Shown: piece by piece, positions 38,461-46,844 of the stretch
Layout: each line of letters starts with the position of its first letter
Numbering within the stretch: the first letter of the stretch is position 1
Source of the DNA: Bacillus tequilensis KCTC 13622
GTDB lineage: Bacteria > Bacillota > Bacilli > Bacillales > Bacillaceae
Length of the DNA: 64,000 nt
Reading direction: 5' to 3'
Assembly: GCF_000507145.1 (NCBI RefSeq)
Contig: NZ_AYTO01000041.1
Coordinates: 1 to 64,000 of the forward strand
The notes under the pieces: model-generated
Told to the model about the DNA's origin: nothing
Databases searched by the model: none
What the model saw: only the letters and a program-made list of their open reading frames with translations
Made by a program: the position numbers and the translations under genes

Positions 38461-38582
38461 AACAAGAAATCTAGCGCTTGGAACCACACATTCCAGTCAG
38501 TAAGTATTGATATCAAGTTATCCATCCGTCAATTTCCTTCATTCGAACAGAATTATTTTTCTTTATATCCATTTTTTCAATA

Positions 38583-38616
38583 AAAAAAGCATGATGTATC
38601 TTTCATCATACTTTTC
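38583..38616 (-). terminator. terminator of 62-residue gene
   Basis: On the minus strand AGTATGATG-AAAGATA-CATCATGCTTTTTTTATT. Confidence 0.75.
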
Positions 38617-38645
38617 AAAAATGCGCCTTTGCAGTCTGGAATAGA

Positions 38646-38834
38646 CTAAAACTCCAGTTTGAAGCTTTCTGCCTGATCTGAAACTTCCACAGGTATTCCC
38701 ATTATCGTTTTCGGTTTGGAAACGGAAACAAAGCGCATCTCTTCCTCTAATTGCTGAAACGCCCTTTCACTGACTACAATTCTAGCCGGCTTTCCCGGGC
38801 TGTTATCAATGGCTGCTTTAATTTTTCCAAGCAT
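38646..38834 (-). CDS. 62-residue hypothetical protein
   Basis: MLGKIKAAIDNSPGKPARIVV..., ending VEVSDQAESFKLEF. ATG follows AGGAGGTTTTTT at good spacing and a terminator follows, so it is a real transcription unit. Soluble, alpha/beta composition; resembles small phage- or prophage-borne proteins of the PBSX/SPbeta type, but I cannot name it. The same strand holds decayed sequence downstream. Confidence 0.65.
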   Translation of the reverse strand: MLGKIKAAIDNSPGKPARIVVSERAFQQLEEEMRFVSVSKPKTIMGIPVEVSDQAESFKLEF

Positions 38835-38856
38835 AAAAAACCTCCTGTTCTAGATA

Positions 38857-39084
38857 TTAAATCAGACTATCATAAAATTGATGACAGTTTAAAATTAAAA
38901 AAAGATGATATACGTTTGTCCTCTCTAGAAAAACAGCATATAAACTAAAACCAATGACTACATTGAATCCGCGCAGAACGTTCTGACTGTGAAGAATTTT
39001 CGGTTCAAAAATAATGACTGCCGCTGCACATACGATCAGGAACGAAACCATACACTTTCTCACTGTATGTTCTTTCCCATACAT
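38857..39084 (-). CDS. 75-residue possible membrane protein
   Basis: MYGKEHTVRKCMVSFLIVCA..., with two hydrophobic stretches (MVSFLIVCAAAVIIF and LRGFNVVIGFSLYAVFL). ATG at 39084 lies 6 bases after GGGAGG. The C-terminal part has less gene-like composition and overlaps the upstream region of the next gene, so the true stop may reflect decay. Plausible but unproven gene. Confidence 0.4.
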   Translation of the reverse strand: MYGKEHTVRKCMVSFLIVCAAAVIIFEPKILHSQNVLRGFNVVIGFSLYAVFLERTNVYHLFLILNCHQFYDSLI

Positions 39085-39227
39085 GCATAGCCTCCCTTTT
39101 CAAAGAGCAAACTGACACAATACTCATCAACAGAGTTGCAGCATAAATAATGCAAGCTATGGACATGATCTCAATATGTATTATATGATTTAAATGAAAA
39201 AATATCTTATGTCAAGAGGTAAATGAA

Positions 39228-39662
39228 ATGAACCATAATCACGAATATACATTACCAGATATTACGAAAAGCATTACTTTGGACGCACCTATTCAGAAAG
39301 TCTGGGAGACAGTCTCCGCTTCAGAAGGCATCGCCAAGTGGTTTATGCCCAATGACTTTCAGCTGAAGGAAGGACAAGAATTCCACTTGCAATCACCGTT
39401 TGGGCCATCTCCTTGTAAAGTGTTGACTGTTCAAGCTCCCACTGAACTTTCTTTTGCATGGGATACAGATGGATGGGTCGTTACCTTTCAATTAGAAGAC
39501 TTGGGAGGAAAGACAAGGTTTACCCTTATTCACGGCGGCTGGAAGGAGCCAAATGAAGTGATCGGCAAAGCGAACGAGAAAAGCTCAGTCATTCGCGGTA
39601 AAATGGATGGCGGCTGGACTGGAATTGTAAATGATCGGCTGCGTAAGGCAATTGAAGAATAA
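39228..39662 (+). CDS. yndB: SRPBCC/AHSA1-like protein YndB
   Basis: A 144-residue soluble START-like protein: [30 protein letters not shown] at the N-terminus and the family-typical [16 protein letters not shown] end. B. subtilis YndB has a known structure and binds chalcone/flavonoid-like ligands in screens (from memory). ATG behind AGAGGTAAATGA. Monocistronic. Confidence 0.93.
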   Translation: MNHNHEYTLPDITKSITLDAPIQKVWETVSASEGIAKWFMPNDFQLKEGQEFHLQSPFGPSPCKVLTVQAPTELSFAWDTDGWVVTFQLEDLGGKTRFTLIHGGWKEPNEVIGKANEKSSVIRGKMDGGWTGIVNDRLRKAIEE

Positions 39663-39693
39663 AAAAGAGAGAGATGGTGTCTCTCTCTTTTTG
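39662..39693 (+). terminator. yndB terminator
   Basis: AAAAAGAGAGAGA-TGGTG-TCTCTCTCTTTTT. Confidence 0.8.
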
Positions 39694-40002
39694 TTTTCAA
39701 CACATACTTTACGGTTTGAGATTTATCAATCATAGAACGTAACAGTTTTAGATTTACCAGAGTTTTTTTCCTGTGCCGTTAATGGAATAAACTGAAACGA
39801 AGCCTAACACAGATAGGAATTTAATGCCCTTCATGTATTTCATCATCCAGATCTATCCCCTATAGCAATCTAGCAAGTCACCACCTGCTTTATGAATCCG
39901 CCTGCGGGTTTTTAAAATGTTCAAAATAAAAGCATTTTCATTTGAAATGCCATCTCTTATAATTTGGTTAGAAGGTTGTACTTCAATCAGGAGGAAAAGA
40001 AC

Positions 40003-40191
40003 ATGGAATTAAGCTTCACAAAAATACTCGTTATTTTATTTGTAGGCTTTTTAGTATTTGGACCTGATAAACTGCCGGCGCTCGGCCGTGCTGCAGGAAA
40101 GGCCTTATCAGAATTTAAACAAGCGACAAGCGGACTGACTCAGGATGTAAGAAAAAGTGATTCAGAAAACAAAGAAGACAAACAAATATAA
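40003..40191 (+). CDS. tatAC: Sec-independent translocase protein TatAc
   Basis: A 62-residue TatA-type protein: short outside N-terminus, membrane helix (FTKILVILFVGFLVF), the FGPDKLPALGRAAGKAL hinge and amphipathic helix, then a charged tail (VRKSDSENKEDKQI). Start at the Met behind AGGAGGAAAAGAAC (40003); the frame is open upstream. In B. subtilis TatAc stands apart from tatAd-Cd and tatAy-Cy and can support their function. Confidence 0.95.
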   Translation: MELSFTKILVILFVGFLVFGPDKLPALGRAAGKALSEFKQATSGLTQDVRKSDSENKEDKQI

Positions 40192-40205
40192 GATAAATGA
40201 TTTGG

Positions 40206-40230
40206 GCCGATGAATAATCGGCTTTTTATT
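40206..40230 (+). terminator. tatAC terminator
   Basis: GCCGAT-GAATA-ATCGGCTTTTTATT. Confidence 0.75.
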
Positions 40231-40370
40231 ATGATTTGTTTCTGTGTCATCTGCCTTTTTTCTATAATTTAGACAGCCTTTTTTTCCTTCAATGATTTCA
40301 ACTGTCCAAACCGCACATTTTATTCGCCGTATAATAAAGCGTATTGATAACAAATAAAGGAGGAGAAGAT

Positions 40371-40595
40371 ATGGGTTATTATAAAAAATACAAAGAAGAG
40401 TTTTACACGGTCAAAAAAACATATTATAAGAAGTATTACGAATATGATGAAAAATACGATGATCACCATGATAAAAAAGAGTACGAATGTGATTATGACA
40501 AGAAATATGAGGACTATGATAAAAAATATTATGATCATGACAAAAAAGACTATGATTATGTTGTAGAGTATAAAAAGCATAATAAACATTACTAA
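40371..40595 (+). CDS. cotC: outer spore coat protein CotC
   Basis: A 74-residue protein made almost wholly of Tyr, Lys, Asp and Glu: MGYYKKYKEEFYTVKKTYYK ... YDHDKKDYDYVVEYKKHNKHY. This is CotC; the 168 protein is 66 residues as I recall, so this allele carries a few extra repeat residues (YDDHHDKKEYE). It is tyrosine-crosslinked in the outer coat and made in the mother cell under SigmaK and GerE. ATG behind AAAGGAGGAGAAGAT. Confidence 0.95.
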   Translation: MGYYKKYKEEFYTVKKTYYKKYYEYDEKYDDHHDKKEYECDYDKKYEDYDKKYYDHDKKDYDYVVEYKKHNKHY

Positions 40596-40627
40596 ACTCC
40601 ATTACATCTCCTCTTTTTCACTTTTTC

Positions 40628-40652
40628 CCCGGCTACATGCCGGGTTTTTTGT
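40628..40652 (+). terminator. cotC terminator
   Basis: CCCGGC-TACAT-GCCGGGTTTTTTG. Confidence 0.85.
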
Positions 40653-40827
40653 TTGATCTGCTATTTGGAAAAATTGAAGTTTTCCTTAATGACAAAATCT
40701 AAAATTATATTGAATATTTAGTACATAGATTAATTAGTGGATGTGCATTTGCTTCCGCTTCAAATATTGCAGGCGCAAAGAAATTTTTGTAAACTCTTTG
40801 AGAGTTATACATAAAAGGAGAGGTTCT

Positions 40828-41184
40828 TTGTCTAAAAACATAGCATTTTATCTCATTTTATTTTGCCTATTTCTATCAATTTCTATGAAAAACTTTGAAG
40901 TAATAGAAACAGTTGCCAATGTTAGCTGTTTTTTTATCGTTTTGCTTTATGTTAAAGAGGAGTTGAAAACATATTCACGTAAAGCATTAGCCATCCTAAT
41001 TATTTGTTTTCTTTTCTTAGTTGTTATCTGTGCTTTTATCATTTTACATGGACAGACAGCTATGAAACATCATACCTTCTTTGCAGGCTGGGAAATGATA
41101 GAAAATATTCTTTTGATTATCGTTTCTTTAAGTATTTGTGTTTATATTTTGCGGAAGATTTCAAACCGTTTAAAACGATTCTGA
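40828..41184 (+). CDS. 118-residue membrane protein, unknown
   Basis: Start chosen at a TTG (40828) five bases after AAAGGAGAGG; the frame stays open upstream to 40741 but without a ribosome site. Product begins MSKNIAFYLILFCLFLSISM and has four hydrophobic segments, ending in a basic tail (RKISNRLKRF). I do not recognise it. It lies between cotC and yncM, where the B. subtilis 168 map as I recall has no such gene. Confidence 0.6.
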   Translation: MSKNIAFYLILFCLFLSISMKNFEVIETVANVSCFFIVLLYVKEELKTYSRKALAILIICFLFLVVICAFIILHGQTAMKHHTFFAGWEMIENILLIIVSLSICVYILRKISNRLKRF

Positions 41185-41327
41185 TCAATGTATTAAACTT
41201 CAGATTGGAGAAAGGTTTAGTCCCTTAAATCATTCAAAATGAAGAATTTTGTCGATTTATATACATATATCCAGTTCCAAAATTAGGTATAATGAATGGG
41301 TAACCACTATCAAGAGGGGGAATTTTG

Positions 41328-42047
41328 GTGAAAAAAGTATTGATTGCAGGTGCAGTAGGAACTGCAGTTCTTTTCGGAACACTTTCATCGGGTATACCAG
41401 GCTTGCCCGCGGCAGACGCCCAAGTCGCGAAAGCAGCCACTAAGCTGTCTAAGGGAATTGGCGGCCGCGCCTACCTGAACAGTAATGGCGCAGTTTTCAC
41501 AGCTAAAATTAAGCTGCCTGACACCGTGAAACATGATGACTCGGTCTCTACACCTTATATCTATTCAGGATTTAAAGCAAAAAGCGGAACTGAGGCGGAT
41601 ACCGGGCTTCAGTACAGCAAACAGTACAACGTGTGGAAGCCCTTTATGAAGGTCGGGGCCAAAAATAATCAAACGTACATCGAAGGAAAAGACAAATTCA
41701 CATACACTAAAGGCTTCCGTCCTGGAAGCACAGTCCAAATGACTATCTATAAAAATGTAAATGGCAATACACGCATGACTCTTTGGGGAACGAACAATGA
41801 TGGCTATACTGGACGGATCATCACGGAAATTCAAGAAACCAACATCGGCACAATCTCAAGTTGGAAAACACTTGCTACCGCAGCTGTTTCGTATGAAAGT
41901 CAGCGTGACGCCATCAAAACAAACTTTTCGACATCTTTTAACAATATTACAATCGACAATAAAGCCGTCACACCTGTCATAGATACACAAGATAACGCAA
42001 AGGTTTCTGTTTCAGGAAATAACGTTACAATTTCTGTTAATCAATAA
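41328..42047 (+). CDS. yncM: secreted protein YncM
   Basis: About 239 residues from a GTG behind AGAGGGGGAATTTTG. Signal peptide about 1-38 ([20 protein letters not shown]...ADAQVAKAA). The mature part ([59 protein letters not shown]) is beta-rich and matches YncM, a secreted B. subtilis protein with paralogue YrpD. Function unknown. Followed by a terminator. Confidence 0.92.
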   Translation: MKKVLIAGAVGTAVLFGTLSSGIPGLPAADAQVAKAATKLSKGIGGRAYLNSNGAVFTAKIKLPDTVKHDDSVSTPYIYSGFKAKSGTEADTGLQYSKQYNVWKPFMKVGAKNNQTYIEGKDKFTYTKGFRPGSTVQMTIYKNVNGNTRMTLWGTNNDGYTGRIITEIQETNIGTISSWKTLATAAVSYESQRDAIKTNFSTSFNNITIDNKAVTPVIDTQDNAKVSVSGNNVTISVNQ

Positions 42048-42060
42048 ACGAAGCAGAGAA

Positions 42061-42088
42061 GGCCGCCGGCATCGCCAGGCGGTTTTTC
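42061..42088 (+). terminator. yncM terminator
   Basis: GCCGCC-GGCATCGCCA-GGCGGTTTTTC. Confidence 0.75.
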
Positions 42089-42503
42089 AATTATACAATC
42101 TAATATCATAGGTTTAGGTTATTTTGGAAATAATCTAGCTCTCTCCATGTCAATGTATTTTATGTTTCATACAAAAGCATTGATACCGGCTGAATATGAT
42201 TTAGCTATTCATGGAATAATGATATCTAGTTTCAAAATTAGAAAAAACACTTGAAGGGAACCATTTCTCTCCCAAATCTGAAAAACATCACTTGCCCTAC
42301 TGCAATTTCCAATGGTATGATTTTCTATGTGAATTTTATCTAGAGGTGTAGTTGATTGCCGTTGAATAAAAACAAAAAAGAGAAAAAGAAACGTTTCGTA
42401 AATATCATATTATTCTTGTTTAATTTTTGGCCTTGTTCCTGATACATCATTTTTATTGTCGTTATTCAACTGATTAAGAAATCAAAGAAAAAAGAGTGTG
42501 TAC
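42089..42503. other. gene-poor stretch after yncM
   Basis: About 410 bases. A TTG-started 28-codon frame at about 42361-42444 (MPLNKNKKEKKKRFVNIILF...) follows GAGGTGTAGT and could encode a tiny basic-hydrophobic peptide, but it may be a remnant. Nothing else gene-like. Confidence 0.35.
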
Positions 42504-42701
42504 ATGTTTAAGGATTTTTTCAATTCTCACCCGTTTATTAAAAATGTATTGGAGATCTTAATCACTGCTGTTTCTCTAGGAGTATGGTTTAATGTAAATA
42601 TCAATCATTACTTAAGTGTTATTTTTGGATTTTTAACAGCTGGAATTATTAATTCAATTTTAGGATGCACTTGGGAACCTAAAAAGAAGGCTGCATCATG
42701 A
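42504..42701 (+). CDS. 65-residue membrane protein
   Basis: MFKDFFNSHPFIKNVLEILI..., two hydrophobic segments (VLEILITAVSLGVWF and LSVIFGFLTAGIINSIL) and a Lys-rich tail. ATG at 42504 follows AAAAAAGAGTG. A strong terminator follows directly. I do not recognise the family. Confidence 0.6.
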   Translation: MFKDFFNSHPFIKNVLEILITAVSLGVWFNVNINHYLSVIFGFLTAGIINSILGCTWEPKKKAAS

Positions 42702-42728
42702 AGAGGATTACCCTCTTCATTTTTTTTA
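42700..42728 (+). terminator. terminator of 65-residue membrane-protein gene
   Basis: ATGAAGAGG-ATTA-CCTCTTCATTTTTTTT. Confidence 0.85.
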
Positions 42729-42746
42729 CGTCTTAACCTAAAATGT

Positions 42747-42899
42747 TTAAAACGATCCCACTGTTTTAAGGTAATTTCCCCTCTTATCATACAATTGTTT
42801 TAAATCATTAGTTACGCTGTCAGCTCTCATATCTCTCAGCTGCCACCGCAATTCTTTAGCTTTTTCGATCATCCCATTTAACTCTATCTTCTGATCCAA
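42747..42899 (-). CDS. 50-residue helical protein, possibly Spo0E-like
   Basis: Starts at a TTG seven bases after GGAGG; product begins MDQKIELNGMIEKAKELRWQ (TTG read as Met), continuing with NDLKQLYDKRGNYL. Two predicted helices joined by a loop and an LxxLYDxxxNY end recall the Spo0E phosphatase layout (LSQELDxLIxxYQ), but the SQELD core is not kept. Good ribosome site but weak start; function uncertain. Lies just downstream of thyA on the same strand. Confidence 0.4.
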   Translation of the reverse strand: MDQKIELNGMIEKAKELRWQLRDMRADSVTNDLKQLYDKRGNYLKTVGSF

Positions 42900-42959
42900 T
42901 CACCACCCTCCCTATCTAATAGAGGACCTACTAACAATGCAATGAATAAAGAGGCAGCA

Positions 42960-43799
42960 TTAAACTGCTACCTCAAATAAAAGCTTGTCCCCATGTTTAT
43001 AGTTGATTAACTTGAAATCATCTATCGTAAAGTCATAAAAATCTTTAACGTTAGGATTGATCCATAATTCAGGCGCTTCAAACTGTTCTCTTTCCATTTG
43101 GATTTTCAAATTGTCTATATGACGTGTGTACACATGGCAGTCGCCAATGTTAAAGATATATTCACCAAGCTCATAACCGGTGACTTGAGCAATCATGCGC
43201 TGCAACACATTATACTGGAATACATTGAAAGGATTCCCCAATGCCATGTCATTGCTCCGCGCTCTTACCTCTAGATGAAGCTTTCCTTGTTTAACATACC
43301 ATTGTGTCTCGTATACACATGGCGTTAAGGCCATTGCGTCTAGTTCATCAGGATTCCACAGCATTGTAATGTGTCTGCGTGAAGATGGATTGTTCTTCAA
43401 TTGATGCAGAAGATAATCAACCTGATCCACTTTTTCTCCATTTAGATTTCTGTTTTTCTTTCCCAGTTGAAATCCGTATGCATGTCCGATGGTGCCGTCT
43501 TCTTGTTTCCATTGATCCCAAATATGTACGCCCATCTTGTTTAAATCATTAACATTGTTTGATTTCATCTGCCATATCCAGAGCAACTCTTTAATCGCTG
43601 TTTTCCAGGCAACCTTTTTTGTCGTTAAAATCGGAACCTCGGAGTTGTCGAATCTCATTTGCTTACTGATAATGCTTAGTGTGTGAGCCGGTGTACCATC
43701 AGAGTCCCACTTTGTTCTTACATGAAATTCTTCGTCTGAGATTCCATTATTTATAATGTCCTTTATGATTGAATTGTATTGTTTATCGAATTGAGTCAT
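42960..43799 (-). CDS. thyA: thymidylate synthase ThyA
   Basis: A 279-residue thymidylate synthase; makes dTMP from dUMP with methylenetetrahydrofolate. Catalytic Cys161 in ALTPCVYETQWYV; Arg pair in NPSSRRHITMLWNP; dUMP-binding RSNDMALGNPFNVFQY and IGDCHVYTRHIDNLK. This is the phage-phi3T-like ThyA of B. subtilis rather than the ThyB type. It is near a dUTPase and a DUF1643 fragment, together suggesting old phage origin. ATG behind GGAGGAATTTAATA. Confidence 0.96.
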   Translation of the reverse strand: MTQFDKQYNSIIKDIINNGISDEEFHVRTKWDSDGTPAHTLSIISKQMRFDNSEVPILTTKKVAWKTAIKELLWIWQMKSNNVNDLNKMGVHIWDQWKQEDGTIGHAYGFQLGKKNRNLNGEKVDQVDYLLHQLKNNPSSRRHITMLWNPDELDAMALTPCVYETQWYVKQGKLHLEVRARSNDMALGNPFNVFQYNVLQRMIAQVTGYELGEYIFNIGDCHVYTRHIDNLKIQMEREQFEAPELWINPNVKDFYDFTIDDFKLINYKHGDKLLFEVAV

Positions 43800-43905
43800 T
43801 ATTAAATTCCTCCAATGATTTAAGAGTGCATAATGAAAATAGTTTCAAAGTAGAAAGTGATGATAGATTTAAAACGGGATAAAAATTAGAAACCGTTACA
43901 GTGTA

Positions 43906-44175
43906 ATGATTAGTAATGACTTTAAACAGGAAGTATCTGTTGTCTGTTTAAACCCAAGTAAAGCAAATAAATTCAAATCAGATTCCACTATTAACAATGT
44001 AATTAAATTTTTTTATTCACACAAGGAATTGAAAATTGGAACTGTATCTATATATAACTTGTATCCCTTTTATGCTACAGACCCCAAAGATTTACACCCA
44101 ATGTTTGAATCAATGAGTAAAATTCAATACCAATCCTCCATAAATGATCACTTTCCTCCTTATTATATTAGATAA
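43906..44175 (+). pseudogene. DUF1643 family fragment
   Basis: An 89-codon frame whose first part matches the DUF1643 pattern: VSVVCLNPSKANKFKSDSTINNVIKF then GTVSIYNLYPFYATDPKDL. The family is normally around 150-200 residues; both the N-terminal strands and the C-terminal half are missing, and there is no ribosome site before the ATG. Best read as a truncated remnant. DUF1643 genes are often carried by phages and mobile elements. Confidence 0.6.
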
Positions 44176-44257
44176 AAAGTATTATTTTATTCAGAAATAT
44201 TTCCAACAAAAATCTTTTATGGTAAATTTAAAGCAATGAATTTAAAGGAGTGTTATT

Positions 44258-44503
44258 TTGCGTAAAATATTCAAAACCATTAGTTTATTAATTATATTGT
44301 TATTATTAATTTATTCTCTCTTCGGTTCTAATTCACAATTATTTGTGTGGGCTCAGTTAATCTTAATCGCATTCTTGATTGGGTTTGGAATTAACAGCTT
44401 TGTAAAAAAAGATCGGTATAAAGGTACTCTATACTTCGTAATTGCAATATGTAACACAATTATCAATTTTGATTACATAAAGGAATTAATTCAGAGCATT
44501 TAA
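44258..44503 (+). CDS. 81-residue membrane protein (DUF3953-like)
   Basis: Starts at a TTG seven bases after AAAGGAG. Three hydrophobic segments (ISLLIILLLLIYSLFG, LFVWAQLILIAFLIGFGIN, GTLYFVIAICNTIINF). The layout with a charged KKDRYKG loop is like small DUF3953 proteins of Bacillus. Function unknown. Confidence 0.6.
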   Translation: MRKIFKTISLLIILLLLIYSLFGSNSQLFVWAQLILIAFLIGFGINSFVKKDRYKGTLYFVIAICNTIINFDYIKELIQSI

Positions 44504-44518
44504 CTTTTACATATATAA

Positions 44519-44541
44519 GAGGTGGGAAATTTCCCACCTTC
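44519..44541. terminator. bidirectional terminator
   Basis: AGGTGGGAAATTTCCCACCT, a continuous 20-base palindrome between convergent genes, T-rich on the plus side. Confidence 0.75.
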
Positions 44542-44542
44542 T

Positions 44543-44992
44543 TTATTGTATAGGAACTAATATTTCACCTAAGTGATTATCAATCATTTGTGAAGTATAT
44601 CTCTCTATAATCGGTTCTTCTCTTATAGTTAGACTATTTTTTTCTATTTCAGAGAAAATAATGCCCCAAAATTCACTTACTGCCTCTTTTGTATGGTCAA
44701 GCAAGAAAACAGCGTATTTCCCTCCAGGTATCTTACCAACTTGAGCTGGTTGCGGCACATTAAAATCTTTATTTACTATAACGCAAACATCATAACGGCA
44801 TTTCTCTTTAGGAGTAATACTTGGATCATCTTGTGGAATTCCTAAAATTATAGAGTTATGAAATACACCATTTAACTGTGCCCACTTTTTAAAAGATTCC
44901 ATTAGTTCTTTGTTTTGTTTGCCACCATACTCTCCAACATTCCGGAAATATGCAATCCTTGATTCAGGTAATTTTTCAATAGTTATTTTCAT
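44543..44992 (-). CDS. GyrI-like small-molecule-binding domain protein
   Basis: A 149-residue stand-alone GyrI/SbmC-type domain: IEKLPESRIAYFRNVGEYG at the start, ILGIPQDDPSITPKEKCRYDVCVIV in the middle and GGKYAVFLLDHTKEAVSEFW. Such domains bind small drugs or DNA gyrase, or form the ligand part of AraC-type regulators; no DNA-binding domain is attached here. ATG behind GGGGATTAAAAT. Ligand unknown. Confidence 0.85.
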   Translation of the reverse strand: MKITIEKLPESRIAYFRNVGEYGGKQNKELMESFKKWAQLNGVFHNSIILGIPQDDPSITPKEKCRYDVCVIVNKDFNVPQPAQVGKIPGGKYAVFLLDHTKEAVSEFWGIIFSEIEKNSLTIREEPIIERYTSQMIDNHLGEILVPIQ

Positions 44993-45065
44993 ATTTTAAT
45001 CCCCTTTCCTAGAAAAAGGTAATATGATTAAAAACATTTTTCAAGAAATTTTTAACAAAATCCAA

Positions 45066-45500
45066 TTACTTCGTTCCAGTTGATCCGTGCCCACCTCGGT
45101 CATCGTTGCCTAGATGGTCTACCTCTATCAATTCAACTGCAGGCATCTTCTTCATAATCCTAAATTGACAGATCCGATCACCCTTCTTAATCTCAGTATC
45201 ACGCAATGCATATGCAGGAAAGAACCAAAAATCGTTGTCTCCCTTATAAGACTCATCGATAATACCCATTGAATTGGTTTGAATAACCCCAAAGTTCTTA
45301 TATGTACTTGAACGGGGAACGACATGTGCTTCGTAGCCTTCAGGCAGCTCCATTGCTACACCTAATGGGACAAGCTTAAATTCATCTTTTTTGATTGCTA
45401 CATCTTCAGCTGCTCTGAGATCGATCCAATCTCCTTGCTCAATTTTGCTGATTCTCGTTTGGTTTTCATCTAGATATTTGATTTTTATTTGCATCGACAT
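45066..45500 (-). CDS. yncF: dUTPase YncF
   Basis: A 144-residue trimeric dUTPase: [49 protein letters not shown] and the C-terminal P-loop-like [10 protein letters not shown], which closes over the substrate. It hydrolyses dUTP to dUMP, the substrate of the nearby thyA product. B. subtilis has a close SPbeta paralogue, YosS, supporting phage origin. ATG behind AAAGGAGCTAATACAT. Confidence 0.95.
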   Translation of the reverse strand: MSMQIKIKYLDENQTRISKIEQGDWIDLRAAEDVAIKKDEFKLVPLGVAMELPEGYEAHVVPRSSTYKNFGVIQTNSMGIIDESYKGDNDFWFFPAYALRDTEIKKGDRICQFRIMKKMPAVELIEVDHLGNDDRGGHGSTGTK

Positions 45501-45527
45501 ATGTATTAGCTCCTTTTATGAAAACTA

Positions 45528-45989
45528 TCATACGGTAAAACCCGTTCTTACGTCGTTTTCATCAGTTATAAATTGAACGTCTTCAAAAAAAATTTTTAAT
45601 GCATTAAAGTAAAGCTTTTCAATATCATTTTTGTTTTTACAGTATATCGAAACATAACTGCTATCAGCGATCAAAAGGACAAGTGCGCAATCACTGTCAA
45701 CAAACTCTTCATATGTCTGGACTTGAATAACTGTTTTTCCAAGTGGAAATGCCTGCAGTTCAACAAAAATGGTATAATACTGATTTGTTTTTAATCGATT
45801 CGCTAAGTTAGTTCCTTCAACAATTGCGTAATCATTAAAGAGCTCCTCATCACCTAGTTCTCCATTTACAACAAAATAAGATTCCCCACTCGTTTGCCAC
45901 TTATAATGAGTTATTTCTAACGGCTGCAGTATTCTCCATAAAAAATGTCCATATTCATTCGGTATTTGAAAGCTAACTCCCCTTTTCAT
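45528..45989 (-). CDS. yncE: DUF2691 family protein YncE
   Basis: A 153-residue soluble protein: MKRGVSFQIPNEYGHFLWRI, WQTSGESYFVVNGELGDEELF, ending ENDVRTGFTV. The start and the Trp/Tyr-rich body fit DUF2691. It lies 27 bases before yncF on the same strand. ATG behind GTGAGGGATATAC. Function unknown. Confidence 0.82.
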   Translation of the reverse strand: MKRGVSFQIPNEYGHFLWRILQPLEITHYKWQTSGESYFVVNGELGDEELFNDYAIVEGTNLANRLKTNQYYTIFVELQAFPLGKTVIQVQTYEEFVDSDCALVLLIADSSYVSIYCKNKNDIEKLYFNALKIFFEDVQFITDENDVRTGFTV

Positions 45990-46342
45990 GTATATCCCTC
46001 ACTTCATTTCATTATATACTCTGATGTCAGGTTTATGGAACAAGGAATCGACTCCCGCTTGATACCAGGCTTCACTTATAAATTTTCTCGTCCTTCTCGT
46101 TTAATTGCTCTTCGTATGCTTAGTAATATAGGTGTTTCCTTGCAAGACGTTTTAGTACAGCGAGTACCTTTAATATATAAGTGTCCTGCTGGTTTTCCTA
46201 GTACTTCTACACGGGGGTTCCCGCAATCGTTTTGGTTATAGAGCATTGAAACGTCTCTTGGTCTATCATAGATGTGCTGTTGAATGATTTCAAATGAAGC
46301 TGAATAAAACAAGATCGACATCCAGCAATTAACATTTATTTT
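45990..46342. other. unassigned stretch upstream of racemase remnant
   Basis: Both strands carry frames of about 80-100 codons (plus 45945-46241, minus 46076-46321) without ribosome sites. Neither resembles a family I know nor the missing N-terminal part of alanine racemase. Probably decayed insertion-type DNA. Confidence 0.35.
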
Positions 46343-46780
46343 TTGCGGCTATATTTGGTTTTTACAATCCATAAGGAAGCGCGGATCGCTTATGTGAAAA
46401 CAATGCGGAAAGAGCCACGAACCGTTAGCTATGGCGCTACATACATCGCTGAACCTGACGAAGTTATTGCTACACTTCCGATTGGATGTGCTGACGGTAA
46501 TTCTTATGCACTTTGCAATCGCGGGTTTGTTCTTCATCGCGGAAAACGAGTGCCAGTGGCTGGGAGAGTCTCAATGGATATGATCATTGTTAGTTTAGGA
46601 GAAAACGGTGAAGGTAAACTAGGAGAGGAAGTTGTAATTTACAGTCAGCAAAAGGGAGCTGAGATTCCCGTTGATGAAATGGCTGACATGCGATTAACTA
46701 TGAAGTGGTGTCTGCATTAAGCCTCTGCATCCCTCGTTTTTATATTAGAAATAGAGAGATTTTGATTTTGTTTACATATC
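46343..46780 (+). pseudogene. yncD: alanine racemase remnant (yncD/alr2), C-terminal piece
   Basis: Only the C-terminal domain remains: ARIAYVKTMRKEPRTVSYGATY, then EVIATLPIGCADG, AGRVSMDMIIVSLG and GEEVVIYSQQKGAEIPVDEMA. The catalytic-base Tyr of SYGATY is kept, but the usual Tyr of IGYADG is Cys. After base ~46700 the frame shifts: the original continuation YEVVSALSLCIPRFYIR is in the next frame. The whole PLP-binding barrel (about 240 residues) is missing. In B. subtilis 168 this site holds the intact second racemase gene. Confidence 0.85.
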
Positions 46781-46800
46781 ATGCTCTGAAATCAAACAAA

Positions 46801-46832
46801 TCCCCCCTGCTATTATTAAACAGAGGGGGTAA
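46801..46832 (-). terminator. yncC terminator
   Basis: On the minus strand ACCCCCTCTG / CAGGGGGGATTTG, between the yncC stop and the racemase remnant. Confidence 0.75.
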
Positions 46833-46844
46833 TTGCGCCATACC

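Noticed and set aside
40320..40589. Minus-strand Ile/Phe-rich frame across cotC
   Set aside because: Antisense of a Tyr/Lys/Asp repeat gene; hydrophobicity is an artefact.
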